Below are positions 9,459 to 18,440 of a stretch of 64,000 nucleotides of DNA, piece after piece. Positions within the stretch are counted from its first letter, which is position 1. Each line of letters opens with the position of its first letter. Below the pieces are notes generated by a model. The model saw only the letters and a list, made by a program, of their open reading frames with translations. It ran no database searches and had not been told where the DNA came from. Position numbers and translations under genes: made by a program. This stretch comes from G965215045 sp965215045 (GTDB lineage: Bacteria; Pseudomonadota; Gammaproteobacteria; JABABF01). The stretch spans positions 930,001 to 994,000 of the forward strand of contig OZ244031.1 in the NCBI GenBank assembly GCA_965215045.1. Direction: 5' to 3'.

Positions 9459-10664
9459 ATGAAACAACTCAACGAACGCAACGCACACGAGCGCCTGCTC
9501 ACCGATGCGTGGGGGGCGTTCTGCGATGAACTGAAGGACATGGGCGAAGTCCTGTTCCGCGAACAGGCACCCGGCAACCCCGTCGACCGCGCCGCCGCCT
9601 TTCGCCTGCTCTCACGCAACATCGCCCTCGCCCTGGCCTTTGAACTGGAATACCACGACCCCCGGTTTCCTGTACTGAACCATTACTTCGACCCCGCCCG
9701 CAAACAGGGCGGCGACAACACCGACGCCTGCTACGTGGGCGCACAGATCAACGGCACCGACACCTACCGCGTGAGCGGCTACCGCGGCACCTCCCGCTAC
9801 TTCGCCGTAACCGTGGTCGCCCGGGGCGACACCCCCTGGGGCGGAGGCGTAGTGGGAACCCTGTTCGGCCGGGACCTGCACATCGACGAGGACGGCAACT
9901 TCGAGTTGTACCTGGGCCCCGAGCCACCCGCAGATCCCAACGCCAATTACATCCGCACCACGCCCGACACCTTTCGCATCACCTTCCGGCAGTTCTTCTC
10001 CGACTGGGAGAAGGAAGAACCCATGCGTGCGCGCATCGACCGCCTGGGCGGGGAAGGGACACAGGCGGAACTCACCCCGGAACAGGTCGCATACGGCTTT
10101 AAGCGTGCCAGCCGCTGGTTGCGCGAGTCCATCGTCTACTGGGCGGACATGATCGAAAAATGGAAAGCCCGGCCCAACACCTTCCTCTCCTACGGCCAGC
10201 TGGAAGACAACGCCATCGACTTCACCCCCGGCGGCCAGCCCCTGATCTGCTACTGGCAACTGCCCCCCGATGAAGCACTGATCATCCGCGTCACTCCGCC
10301 CAAGGCCGACTACTGGGCCGTGGAGTTCGGCAACTACTGGTGGGAGACCATGGATTACCGCCACCGCCTGGCCAACACCAATGATCACTACGCCGTCCTG
10401 GAAGAAAACGGCGAACTGATCGTAGTCGTCAGCCATGCAGACCCCGGTCTGCCCAATTGGCTGGACCCCTCGGGCCACAGCGAAGGCTACGTCACCTACC
10501 GCTGGATCGGCACCGACAGTTACCCCGCCCCCCAATGCGAACAGATCAAGGCCGCAGAGCTGCTCCGGCACCTGCCGGCAGATGTCAAGCGCATCACCCC
10601 CGGGGAGAGACGCGAGCAGTTGGAGGCGCGGCGCCGCGGCGTATGCAAGAGGTTCCCTTACTAA
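9459..10664 (+). CDS. DUF1214-domain protein
   Basis: 401-residue protein of the DUF1214 group. Landmarks are NHYFDPARKQGGDNTDACY near residue 70, an RVSGYRGTSRYFAVTV core near 100, and a tryptophan-rich C-terminal block AVEFGNYWWETMDYRHR near 285. No signal peptide or membrane segment is seen. The biochemical role of the family is not established; genes of this kind often sit in steroid or terpenoid catabolic clusters, in keeping with the surrounding SDRs. Its stop codon TAA (10662-10664) shares a base with the ATG of the following helicase gene, and base composition changes sharply there, marking the left edge of the defence island. Confidence 0.75.
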   Translation: MKQLNERNAHERLLTDAWGAFCDELKDMGEVLFREQAPGNPVDRAAAFRLLSRNIALALAFELEYHDPRFPVLNHYFDPARKQGGDNTDACYVGAQINGTDTYRVSGYRGTSRYFAVTVVARGDTPWGGGVVGTLFGRDLHIDEDGNFELYLGPEPPADPNANYIRTTPDTFRITFRQFFSDWEKEEPMRARIDRLGGEGTQAELTPEQVAYGFKRASRWLRESIVYWADMIEKWKARPNTFLSYGQLEDNAIDFTPGGQPLICYWQLPPDEALIIRVTPPKADYWAVEFGNYWWETMDYRHRLANTNDHYAVLEENGELIVVVSHADPGLPNWLDPSGHSEGYVTYRWIGTDSYPAPQCEQIKAAELLRHLPADVKRITPGERREQLEARRRGVCKRFPY

Positions 10665-13600
10665 TGGACCAAGAGCGCATCAAAATGCAAAATGAGCAAA
10701 ACCCGGATTTTATTCAGGGAGTCTCCCGGTATTTCAAGGATTTCCTGGAGACAGATTTCCATCGCCGAAGAAAGCCCAAGAGAAGCATCAAAACTCACAA
10801 TAATGACAATCTTCTCATCGGTTTGAGCTTGGCAAAGTACCCTGCTTTTAATGCTTTAGTCTGGCAAGCGTTTAATAGTGCTTTTGAGACAAATAATTTG
10901 AAGCCCATACCCAAAGGAACGTACAGCGCGAATATTCCCCACAATATTCTCACTCTCATCAGGAATCAAGCAGAACATATTTCCCCAGACCAGGTAAACA
11001 TCATTTTAAATAAGGCCAGTGAAGCAATACAAAGATCAGTTGAAGCGCATGCAAAAGACTATGATCAAGCACTGATAGTATCACTTGGAGATATTTCAAG
11101 TGTTATGAAAAAAAACTTGGTTACACCGCTTCTAATAAGCTTGGAAAATTCATTGGAAAGGTTGGGGCTTGGGGATGAAAACAGCATTTATCACATAGAA
11201 GAAGAACTCACGGATAGCCTGATTGATTCTCTGTTTGAGGGTAAAGTTTCAGACATCATACAAAGCCTGTTAATGAAAGACTATGTCAATATCCCTGAAG
11301 AATTAAAACAAGTCTTTGATTTGGAAGAAATTAGAAACACCATTGTCACATTTTTCGAAGCATTTAAAGCAAGAGATTTATTTTTAGACATGAATGAAAT
11401 GGAAAAAAATAAACATATATTAAACAAACAGGATTTCTATTTTTACTTCTTTGATATCACCTTCAATCATACAACATATCCAATTTTTTACATTCCTTTC
11501 TCACTCAGTAAACAATTCAATACTTTTTATATTGAAACTGATGCACGGGTATATATTAACAAGAAAGCCATTGAGTATATTGTGCAGCAATATAACAAAG
11601 ACAAAAGGGTGAAAGGTAGTCTAAGGACAATTTCAGAACGAATAATTTACCTTTCTCAGATCCAAAGCGAGTTTCCTAATGTGGTTAATAATGTTATCCA
11701 GGAGATTATTAATTTTTTTGAGCTTGACACAAGTATCGACATTTCGGATTCAAAATTACAAAAATCCAAGGGCCTGTGGGTCTCAGTTTCAAATTCCTGC
11801 CACGCGGTATTGTTTGATAAATCGGATGAGGCACTGGTAAATGATTACGAAGAAATTGAACAAAAACTCAACAAAAATGATGCTGTGTTATTTTCCGGCC
11901 TCAATACATTGATTAAAGACTTTATCCACAAGAACCCTATTAATTTTGAATCGGAGATTGGAGAAAAATGGGATAGGACAGGAACCCTCGAGCGCCTGGT
12001 TTTCAATAGTCCAATCCCACTAAATGCGGAACAACTGCAAATCCTATCGGCAATCAAAAAAGATGATTGCAAATACACCCTGGTAGAAGGACCGCCAGGC
12101 ACCGGGAAAAGTCATACAATCACGGCTGTTATTTTCGATGCTATTTTACAAGACCAATCTGTTCTAGTTCTTTCAGACACGAAGGAGGCACTCGATGTTG
12201 TGGAACAGAAAATTACCGAGGCCATCAACAAAGTACGCTTCGATGAAAATTTTCAAAACCCCATTCTTCGATTGGGAAAGACTGGCAATACGTACAACAA
12301 AATCCTGGCAACTTCTTCTATTCAAGATATCAAGACACAATACCGAGCCGTTAGAAATGATGAGATCAAAAACCGCATAAATAAACTGGCAAAGTCTTTA
12401 AGAAATGATTTAGAAAAAGAAATATCATCCTATCAAGATATCAACATTCATGAAATATATGAACTCCTTGATTTGGAGACCCCCAAAAATGACATAGAAA
12501 AAATCATAGATTTGGAGGAACTGATAAAAGAACAGGATTCAGAGATTGAAATTGAAAAATGTAAAAATATTTTCGATAAGATTAAACAAGAATTATTCAG
12601 TAAAGATCATATTAAAGAGGCTTTGAAAGAAATTGGGGTTGCTCTAAATGACATTGATTCATTGGGAAAACTGCAATTGTTTATAGAAGAACTTGCGCCT
12701 CTTGTGAAAACTGTGGGAAATACCAGGAACAACTTGGAAGAAAAGATAAGATCAAATTTGCCGGTTTTTGACAGGTTGACAACAGAAGATTTTCACTACC
12801 TGCGGAACTTATTGGTGCAGTATAAAGGCTTGAAACATCCATGGTTTGGATATTTTCTGCAGGGGAAACAGATCAAAGAACTTGATCAAAAATTTAAAAG
12901 TTTATTTCCAACTACAAAGATAGACAGTCCGAGAAAACATATAACACAGCTTGAAACTATACTTGATATGGTGTTTTACATTAATAGAGCCTACACCAAA
13001 TATCCCACAGATACTAAGACAGACCATATCAGGATAATTTATTTTATTTTATGTGGAAAAAAGGGAACCAATGCAATACAAGAGCTCATCACATTAAAAA
13101 AAGATTTGGACTACCTGGAACAAAGCATTACAAAATACCCTCGCACCTTTAAGAAGCTCGGCGTCAGGCTATCCAAGTTGAAAACCCTGATGGAAAACAG
13201 TCTCATCGAAATGAGTAATTCAGATTTGGACCAATTGATACGATACTTGTATTTAAAACGAAGAATAGAGGCACAATTTATCCGCGTGCCTGACTTGGAT
13301 TACAACGCAGAAAAAAAACACCTGGAAGAATTAGTAACAAAACAAATGACGCATATCATGGACGGGCGACTGGTCCAATTTTATGATCAGCACAGAAATG
13401 ACGCCAGAATGCTAAAAAGCGTTATTCGAAAAAAACAGCGTTTTCCCAAAGACGAATTTTCTAAATTAAAGGAGGCATTCCCATGTATTTTGGCCGGGAT
13501 CAGGGATTATGCAGAATACATTCCACTAGAGCCCGAGATTTTTGATCTGGTGATTATTGACGAGGCCTCACAAGTGAGCATCGCACAGGCTTTCCCTGCG

Positions 13601-15067
13601 CTGTTGCGAGCCAGGAAGATTCTCATCCTGGGAGATAGAAAACAATTTAGTAACGTTAAGTCCGCGCATGCTAAAACTGAAACCAACCGGGAGTACCTCA
13701 GCGAACTTAAACATATATTTAAAAGAAATGTATCAACTGATCTGGCCAAACTTGAGAAACTGGAAAAACTTAATATCAAAACTTCTATACTGGAATTCAT
13801 TGAATTTATTAGCAATTACCATACAAGACTTTTGAAATACTTTAGAGGATATAAAGAGATCATCTCATATTCTAACAAGCACTTTTATCAGGATAGTTTG
13901 CAAACAATGAAAATCAGGGCTAAACATATTGATGATGTACTAAAGTTTTCCTTTCTGAATCACGATGGAAAGATGGAGCGGATACGCAATACAAACACCC
14001 CGGAGGCTGAATTTATTATCGATGAATTGAAGAAAATCAAGGAAACTGGAGAGTGCCCGAGTGTATGCATTATTACTCCGCATACCAATCAACAGAAGTT
14101 TCTCATGGAAAAAATCAGCAATCTGTATGAGGGAGATTATTATTTTGAGAAATTTAAACTCAAAATTTTCACCTTTGATACTTGCCAAGGCGAAGAAAGA
14201 GATATTGTTTTCTATTCAATGGTAGCCACAAGAGAATCGGATCGACTTTGGGGAGTATTTATCAAGGATTTAGGTGCAGTAGATATTGAGGAAGATGGAA
14301 AAATTAAGGCGCAACGTCTCAATGTCGGTTTCAGTCGCGCCAAGGAATGCATGCATTTTGTGTTGAGTAAGCCGCTGGATGAATATGCTGGTTCTATTGG
14401 TCAGGCATTAAGGCATTACTACCATATTTTAGGGGAGGCAAGAAAAGAACCATCATCGGACGAGGTAGATCCAAACTCACCACAGGAAAAAAAAGCACTG
14501 CATTGGATTATCCGGACAAAATTTTGGCAGGACAACTCCCCCCAGAATGTATCTCTCAATCCGCAATTTGAGCTCGGAAAATATCTCAAACAGCTCAATC
14601 CAACCTATAACCACCCAAATTACAAAGTGGATTTTCTGTTGATCTATAAAGAACCGGAAAATGATACCGAGCATAAAATCATTATTGAGTACGATGGCTT
14701 TGAAGCCCACTTCAAAAATAGAGACGAGGTAAATGAGTATAACTACGAGCAATATTATTCAGACGATGACATATATCGGCAGAAAGTTCTTGAAAGTTAT
14801 GGCTACAAGTTTTTGAGAATTAACCGGTTCAATATTGGGAAAGACCCAATATCTGTCTTGAATAAACGACTTGAGAAACTAGTACAAAAACAAGATGCGG
14901 AACATGAATTCCTTAGTGATATACGAGAGAAAACTCAAGGTCTGCAGAGTAATGAAATGAGAAAATGTTCGCGATGCAAGAAGATCAAAAAACTTGATGA
15001 CTTCAAGGATAATACATTGACAACTGGTTACGGCCGGATTTGTAAACAATGTAAAGGGATTGCATAA
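10664..15067 (+). CDS. SF1 helicase fused to PD-(D/E)XK-like nuclease and zinc finger, putative defence protein
   Basis: 1467-residue protein, coded in strikingly AT-rich DNA. Residues about 450-1240 form a superfamily 1 (Upf1-like) helicase: Walker A EGPPGTGKSHTI near 473, DEAS box in LVIIDEASQVS near 964, LILGDRKQF, and motif VI LNVGFSRAKECMHFVLS near 1222. The central stretch 580-900 is helical and lysine/glutamate-rich. Residues about 1275-1395 look like a Vsr/DUF559-type nuclease (KVDFLLIY, then IIIEYDGFEAHF). The end carries a Cys4 finger, CSRCKK and CKQC. Sequence before 450 is not recognised. The start ATG overlaps the upstream stop; MQNEQ at 10685 is an alternative. Similar helicase-nuclease fusions occur in anti-phage islands, and this one heads such an island; its mechanism is inference. 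Confidence 0.85.
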   Translation: MDQERIKMQNEQNPDFIQGVSRYFKDFLETDFHRRRKPKRSIKTHNNDNLLIGLSLAKYPAFNALVWQAFNSAFETNNLKPIPKGTYSANIPHNILTLIRNQAEHISPDQVNIILNKASEAIQRSVEAHAKDYDQALIVSLGDISSVMKKNLVTPLLISLENSLERLGLGDENSIYHIEEELTDSLIDSLFEGKVSDIIQSLLMKDYVNIPEELKQVFDLEEIRNTIVTFFEAFKARDLFLDMNEMEKNKHILNKQDFYFYFFDITFNHTTYPIFYIPFSLSKQFNTFYIETDARVYINKKAIEYIVQQYNKDKRVKGSLRTISERIIYLSQIQSEFPNVVNNVIQEIINFFELDTSIDISDSKLQKSKGLWVSVSNSCHAVLFDKSDEALVNDYEEIEQKLNKNDAVLFSGLNTLIKDFIHKNPINFESEIGEKWDRTGTLERLVFNSPIPLNAEQLQILSAIKKDDCKYTLVEGPPGTGKSHTITAVIFDAILQDQSVLVLSDTKEALDVVEQKITEAINKVRFDENFQNPILRLGKTGNTYNKILATSSIQDIKTQYRAVRNDEIKNRINKLAKSLRNDLEKEISSYQDINIHEIYELLDLETPKNDIEKIIDLEELIKEQDSEIEIEKCKNIFDKIKQELFSKDHIKEALKEIGVALNDIDSLGKLQLFIEELAPLVKTVGNTRNNLEEKIRSNLPVFDRLTTEDFHYLRNLLVQYKGLKHPWFGYFLQGKQIKELDQKFKSLFPTTKIDSPRKHITQLETILDMVFYINRAYTKYPTDTKTDHIRIIYFILCGKKGTNAIQELITLKKDLDYLEQSITKYPRTFKKLGVRLSKLKTLMENSLIEMSNSDLDQLIRYLYLKRRIEAQFIRVPDLDYNAEKKHLEELVTKQMTHIMDGRLVQFYDQHRNDARMLKSVIRKKQRFPKDEFSKLKEAFPCILAGIRDYAEYIPLEPEIFDLVIIDEASQVSIAQAFPALLRARKILILGDRKQFSNVKSAHAKTETNREYLSELKHIFKRNVSTDLAKLEKLEKLNIKTSILEFIEFISNYHTRLLKYFRGYKEIISYSNKHFYQDSLQTMKIRAKHIDDVLKFSFLNHDGKMERIRNTNTPEAEFIIDELKKIKETGECPSVCIITPHTNQQKFLMEKISNLYEGDYYFEKFKLKIFTFDTCQGEERDIVFYSMVATRESDRLWGVFIKDLGAVDIEEDGKIKAQRLNVGFSRAKECMHFVLSKPLDEYAGSIGQALRHYYHILGEARKEPSSDEVDPNSPQEKKALHWIIRTKFWQDNSPQNVSLNPQFELGKYLKQLNPTYNHPNYKVDFLLIYKEPENDTEHKIIIEYDGFEAHFKNRDEVNEYNYEQYYSDDDIYRQKVLESYGYKFLRINRFNIGKDPISVLNKRLEKLVQKQDAEHEFLSDIREKTQGLQSNEMRKCSRCKKIKKLDDFKDNTLTTGYGRICKQCKGIA

Positions 15068-15090
15068 TAGTTCTCGAAGCACATCACACC
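15067..15090. repeat. 24-bp imperfect direct repeat, left copy
   Basis: The block beginning ATAGTTCTC and ending CATCACACC recurs at 17371-17395 with only a few differences. The two copies bracket the poly-G methyltransferase and DUF262-HNH genes. They could be cassette-insertion scars or a shared promoter-proximal site. Confidence 0.6.
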
Positions 15091-15126
15091 TTTGCGCTGA
15101 CAGGAAAATAAGGGATAATTAAGTTC

Positions 15127-16185
15127 ATGAGGAAGGCTATGCGGATGAGGGGGGGGGGGGGGGGGGGGCAGCCTGCCGTCGGCTCGGTCGTCAAGAACAT
15201 CGGCTTGAATGCCGCCGCCGCTGCTAAGAAAGACGAGTTTTATACACAGCTTCCCGACATTGAGAAGGAACTGGCGCACTACCCAAATTATTTCCGAGGG
15301 AAGGTCGTCTATTGTAATTGCGATGATCCGAAGGTCAGCAATTTCTTCAAATATTTCTCCCTGAAATTTGTCGATCTTGGCCTAAAGAAGCTGATTACCA
15401 CTTGCTACAGGAGTCAGAATCCTGACCTGTTTTCGCGGCACGATGCGGAGAAGGCGATCAAGCTGGAATATGAAGGGTTCCGTGACGGTGCGCGGGTCCC
15501 CAATGTTAAAGACATAGGTGTGATGCCGTTGGACGGCGACGGCGATTTCCGCAGTGCGGAATGTATCGAGATATTGAAACAGGTAGATGTCGTTGTGACC
15601 AATCCGCCGTTTTCGCTTTTCCGGGAATTCGTCGCCCAGCTCATGGAGCATGACAAGAAGTTCCTGATTATCGGGAATGTGAACGCCATCTCCTACAAGG
15701 AGGTATTCCCCTTGATCCGGGACAACCGGATATGGCTCGGTCCCAGCATTACGAGCGGAGATCGGGAGTTCGGGGTTCCGGACCATTACCCGCTGACCGC
15801 CTCGACGCACCGAATTGACAAGGACGGCAACAAGTTCATCCGTGTAAAAGGCGTTCGCTGGTTCACTAATCTCGATCACCGGAAGCGCCATGAAGAAATG
15901 GTCCTCTATCGGAATTACACGCCCGAGGATTATCCGACCTACGACAACTACGAAGCCGTCGAGGTCAGCAAGACCAAAGACATCCCCGTCGACTACCCCG
16001 GTGCAATGGGTGTGCCGATCACCTTCCTCGACAAATACAACCCCGACCAGTTCGAGATACTGGGAATGGACGGGGATGTAATTGCCGGGTTTTCCGGCGG
16101 GCAAAGCAGCCGATTCTATGTCAACGGCAAGCGGCTTTACGCACGGATCGCGATCAGAAGAAAAGGTGTGACCGATGGAGATTGA
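15127..16185 (+). CDS. EcoRI-family adenine-specific DNA methyltransferase with poly-G start
   Basis: 352-residue N6-adenine DNA methyltransferase of the EcoRI family. The conserved region opens LNAAAAAKKDEFYTQLPDIE at residue 28, followed by VVYCNCDDPKVSNFF and the catalytic NPPFSLF motif (VVVTNPPFS, near residue 157). Three in-frame ATGs (15127, 15139, 15145) precede a run of 20 Gs at 15149-15168, which encodes a glycine stretch; with this length the frame is open, so the gene reads ON. Lengths of 17 or 23 would also be ON, others OFF. It overlaps the nuclease gene at 16175 by 11 bases, so the two are probably translationally coupled as a restriction-modification pair. Target sequence unknown. 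Confidence 0.9.
   Translation: MRKAMRMRGGGGGGQPAVGSVVKNIGLNAAAAAKKDEFYTQLPDIEKELAHYPNYFRGKVVYCNCDDPKVSNFFKYFSLKFVDLGLKKLITTCYRSQNPDLFSRHDAEKAIKLEYEGFRDGARVPNVKDIGVMPLDGDGDFRSAECIEILKQVDVVVTNPPFSLFREFVAQLMEHDKKFLIIGNVNAISYKEVFPLIRDNRIWLGPSITSGDREFGVPDHYPLTASTHRIDKDGNKFIRVKGVRWFTNLDHRKRHEEMVLYRNYTPEDYPTYDNYEAVEVSKTKDIPVDYPGAMGVPITFLDKYNPDQFEILGMDGDVIAGFSGGQSSRFYVNGKRLYARIAIRRKGVTDGD
15149..15168 (+). repeat. poly-G tract (G20), putative phase-variation switch
   Basis: Twenty consecutive Gs start four bases after the first base of the ATG at 15145. A change of one or two bases would break the methyltransferase frame. In the length shown the frame is open. Confidence 0.95.
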
Positions 16186-17278
16186 GCGGCGAGAGATCGC
16201 CATCCGCGACTTGGTGGAAGGCTACAATGATGACGGCGAAGGTGGTGTTGTCGGCTATGACGGCCGACTGGACATTCGTCCTTCTTACCAGCGCGAATTC
16301 GTCTATAAGGACAAGCAACGCGCCGATGTAATCCACTCCGTGCTGAACGGGTTTCCGCTCAATGTGATGTATTGGGCAAAACGCCCGGACGGGCGCTACG
16401 AGGTCTTGGACGGCCAGCAACGCACGATCTCGATCAGCCAGTATGTCAACGGCGAATTCTCAATCAAAAGCCTGTATTACAGCAACCAGCCTGACGATGT
16501 GCGGGAGCGTATCGACGGCTATGAACTGACAATCTACCTATGCGATGGAGAGACCAGTGAAAAACTGGAATGGTTTCGTATCGTCAACATCGCCGGCGAG
16601 AGGCTAACCGAGCAGGAGTTGCGGAACGCGGTCTATAGCGGCCCCTGGGTGACGGACGCCAAACGGTATTTCAGCCGACGGAGTTGCCCGGCGCAGGCCG
16701 TAAGCGACTCATACCAGAAGAAGAATCCGATCCGACAGGAGCTTCTGGAGACAGCCATCAAATGGGCCAGCGACGGCGAGATCGACGACTACATGGCACA
16801 CCACCAGCATGAAACCGATGCCAAGGAACTGTGGTCGCATTTTCAGACCGTAATCGAGTGGGTTGAGGCCACCTTTTCCACGAAGCGACCGCAAATCATG
16901 CGGGATGTCGATTGGGGACCGCTCTATGCAAAGCACCGGGACGATACCCTGGACCCGGACACGCTGGAGGCCGAGATCAGCCGCTTGGTGAGCTTAGGCA
17001 GCAGAGGTAAAACAAGCCCAATCCGTAAACAATCTGGCATCTACCCGTATGTTCTGGATGGCGACGAACGGCACTTGAACCTGCGCACCTTCGAAAGGGC
17101 GCAGAAGGTGACCGCCTACGAGCGGCAGGATGGCCAGTGTGTAATGTGCGGCAAGAAATTCAAGTTCGAGCAGATGGAGGGCGACCACATCACACCTTGG
17201 AAGGACGGTGGCCTGACCGAGGATGACAACCTGCAAATGCTCTGCAAGAATTGCAACCGCAGCAAGGGTGCACAATAG
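16175..17278 (+). CDS. DUF262 domain protein with C-terminal HNH endonuclease
   Basis: 367-residue protein with a GmrSD-like DUF262 N-terminal domain: RLDIRPSYQREFVYKDKQ, then the family signature YEVLDGQQRTISISQYVNG near residue 85, and an HNH nuclease at the end (CVMCGKKFKFEQMEGDHITP, with NLQMLCKNCNRSKG closing the zinc-binding motif). DUF262 domains bind and hydrolyse nucleotides in GmrS and BrxU-like restriction enzymes. The start overlaps the end of the EcoRI-family methyltransferase, making this the likely restriction partner. It could also be a nuclease that responds to modified DNA (type IV). Whether cutting is blocked or licensed by the methylase cannot be seen. Confidence 0.88.
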   Translation: MEIERREIAIRDLVEGYNDDGEGGVVGYDGRLDIRPSYQREFVYKDKQRADVIHSVLNGFPLNVMYWAKRPDGRYEVLDGQQRTISISQYVNGEFSIKSLYYSNQPDDVRERIDGYELTIYLCDGETSEKLEWFRIVNIAGERLTEQELRNAVYSGPWVTDAKRYFSRRSCPAQAVSDSYQKKNPIRQELLETAIKWASDGEIDDYMAHHQHETDAKELWSHFQTVIEWVEATFSTKRPQIMRDVDWGPLYAKHRDDTLDPDTLEAEISRLVSLGSRGKTSPIRKQSGIYPYVLDGDERHLNLRTFERAQKVTAYERQDGQCVMCGKKFKFEQMEGDHITPWKDGGLTEDDNLQMLCKNCNRSKGAQ

Positions 17279-17370
17279 CCGCGTAAACCCTGCCCCAAAC
17301 GTAGACCGTTTCCCAACATCTTCAGTTGCAGGATCAAGCCGTCTCTTCCGATAACTGAGGTTCAGGCAAT

Positions 17371-17395
17371 ATAGTTCTCAAAGAACATCACAACC
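17371..17395. repeat. 24-bp imperfect direct repeat, right copy
   Basis: Second copy of the ATAGTTCTC...ACATCACA block found at 15067-15090. It lies 93 bases after the DUF262-HNH stop and 50 bases before the mrr start, in an otherwise featureless 166-base gap. Confidence 0.6.
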
Positions 17396-17444
17396 GGCCG
17401 ACAATGTGGTATATAGTCATATTCCAAGCAAGTGAGAAGAACAC

Positions 17445-18329
17445 ATGGCCAAATCCAAGCCACCCGAACGCAAAGACCTGCTTTGGCCAACCCTGAAGGC
17501 ATTGAAGTCCCTGGGAGGTTCCGCCTCTATACGGGAAATCGTGGACTATATAGCCTCTGACCTGAAATTATCAGACGAAGTGCTGGATATACCGAGGAAG
17601 GGAGGCGATCCCAGGTCTGAAGTTGAATATCGGGCTGCCTGGGTGCGCACCATTATGAAAAAAGCTGGCGTAATCACCAATACAGAGCGGGGTATCTGGG
17701 TAATCACACCGGAAGGTCGCCGTATTCAATCGGAAGAAAGAATACGAGAACGAATGCAGGGCCAGCTTTATAAGCCCCGGAAACCAGACCAGGTGCAGGA
17801 CCAACAGAATGGCTATGCCGTGGTGAATGGTAAAAATGGTGTAGACGAGAGACATGAAGAAATACCGGATGAACAGGCCTGGATGCAAGATCTGCTGAAA
17901 ATGATCTGTGAACTTGACCCCACTGCCTTTGAACATCTTTGTCGGCGCATTCTTTTGGAGTCAGGTTTCACACAGGTACAAGTCAGGGGGCGCTCCGGGG
18001 ATGGCGGTATAGACGGCGTCGGCGTACTGCGTATCAACCTGCTCTCCTTCCATGTCGCATTTCAGTGCAAGAGGTTCACCGATCACCCGGTAACCGCAAG
18101 AGATATGCGTGATTTCCGGGGAGCATTGGTCGGACGCTCCGACAAGGGGCTCTTTATCACCACCGGTAGATTCACCAGGGATGCTGAGCGCGAGGCCGTC
18201 CGGGACGGTGCCCCGGCCATTGACTTAATTGATGGCGTCACCCTGTGCAACCTGATGAAGGAACTCAACTTGGGAGTTGAGGCCATAGGGAATTACCGGG
18301 TAAAGCCGGAGTTTTTTGAAAACATCTGA
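17445..18329 (+). CDS. mrr: Mrr-type restriction endonuclease
   Basis: 294-residue type IV restriction enzyme that would cut foreign methylated DNA. An N-terminal winged-helix Mrr_N domain (LLWPTLKALKSLGGSASIRE to WVITPEGRRIQ, residues 12-95) is joined by a charged linker to a PD-(D/E)XK Mrr catalytic domain. The catalytic core is GRSGDGGIDGVGV followed by the Q-x-K motif in HVAFQCKRFTDHP near residue 200, with GLFITTGRFTRDA after it. Length and order match E. coli Mrr. It is separate from the preceding cassette by the 24-bp repeat and converges on the type ISP gene. An Mrr beside phase-variable adenine methylases raises the question of self-restriction, which would require non-overlapping specificities. 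Confidence 0.92.
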   Translation: MAKSKPPERKDLLWPTLKALKSLGGSASIREIVDYIASDLKLSDEVLDIPRKGGDPRSEVEYRAAWVRTIMKKAGVITNTERGIWVITPEGRRIQSEERIRERMQGQLYKPRKPDQVQDQQNGYAVVNGKNGVDERHEEIPDEQAWMQDLLKMICELDPTAFEHLCRRILLESGFTQVQVRGRSGDGGIDGVGVLRINLLSFHVAFQCKRFTDHPVTARDMRDFRGALVGRSDKGLFITTGRFTRDAEREAVRDGAPAIDLIDGVTLCNLMKELNLGVEAIGNYRVKPEFFENI

Positions 18330-18440
18330 AGACGCGAAATAAGACGCGCACAGCTGGCATAGATAATCGCCGGTATTTTCGTAGGAGGTAAAACGGGTAG
18401 CAATGACTTTCCAGGAGGCATCACAGATTTCTCTCAACAT

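Noticed and set aside
10457..10663. 69-codon N-terminal extension of the helicase-nuclease
   Set aside because: It overlaps the end of the DUF1214 gene in another frame, is Arg/Pro-rich GC-rich sequence and unlike the AT-rich gene that follows.
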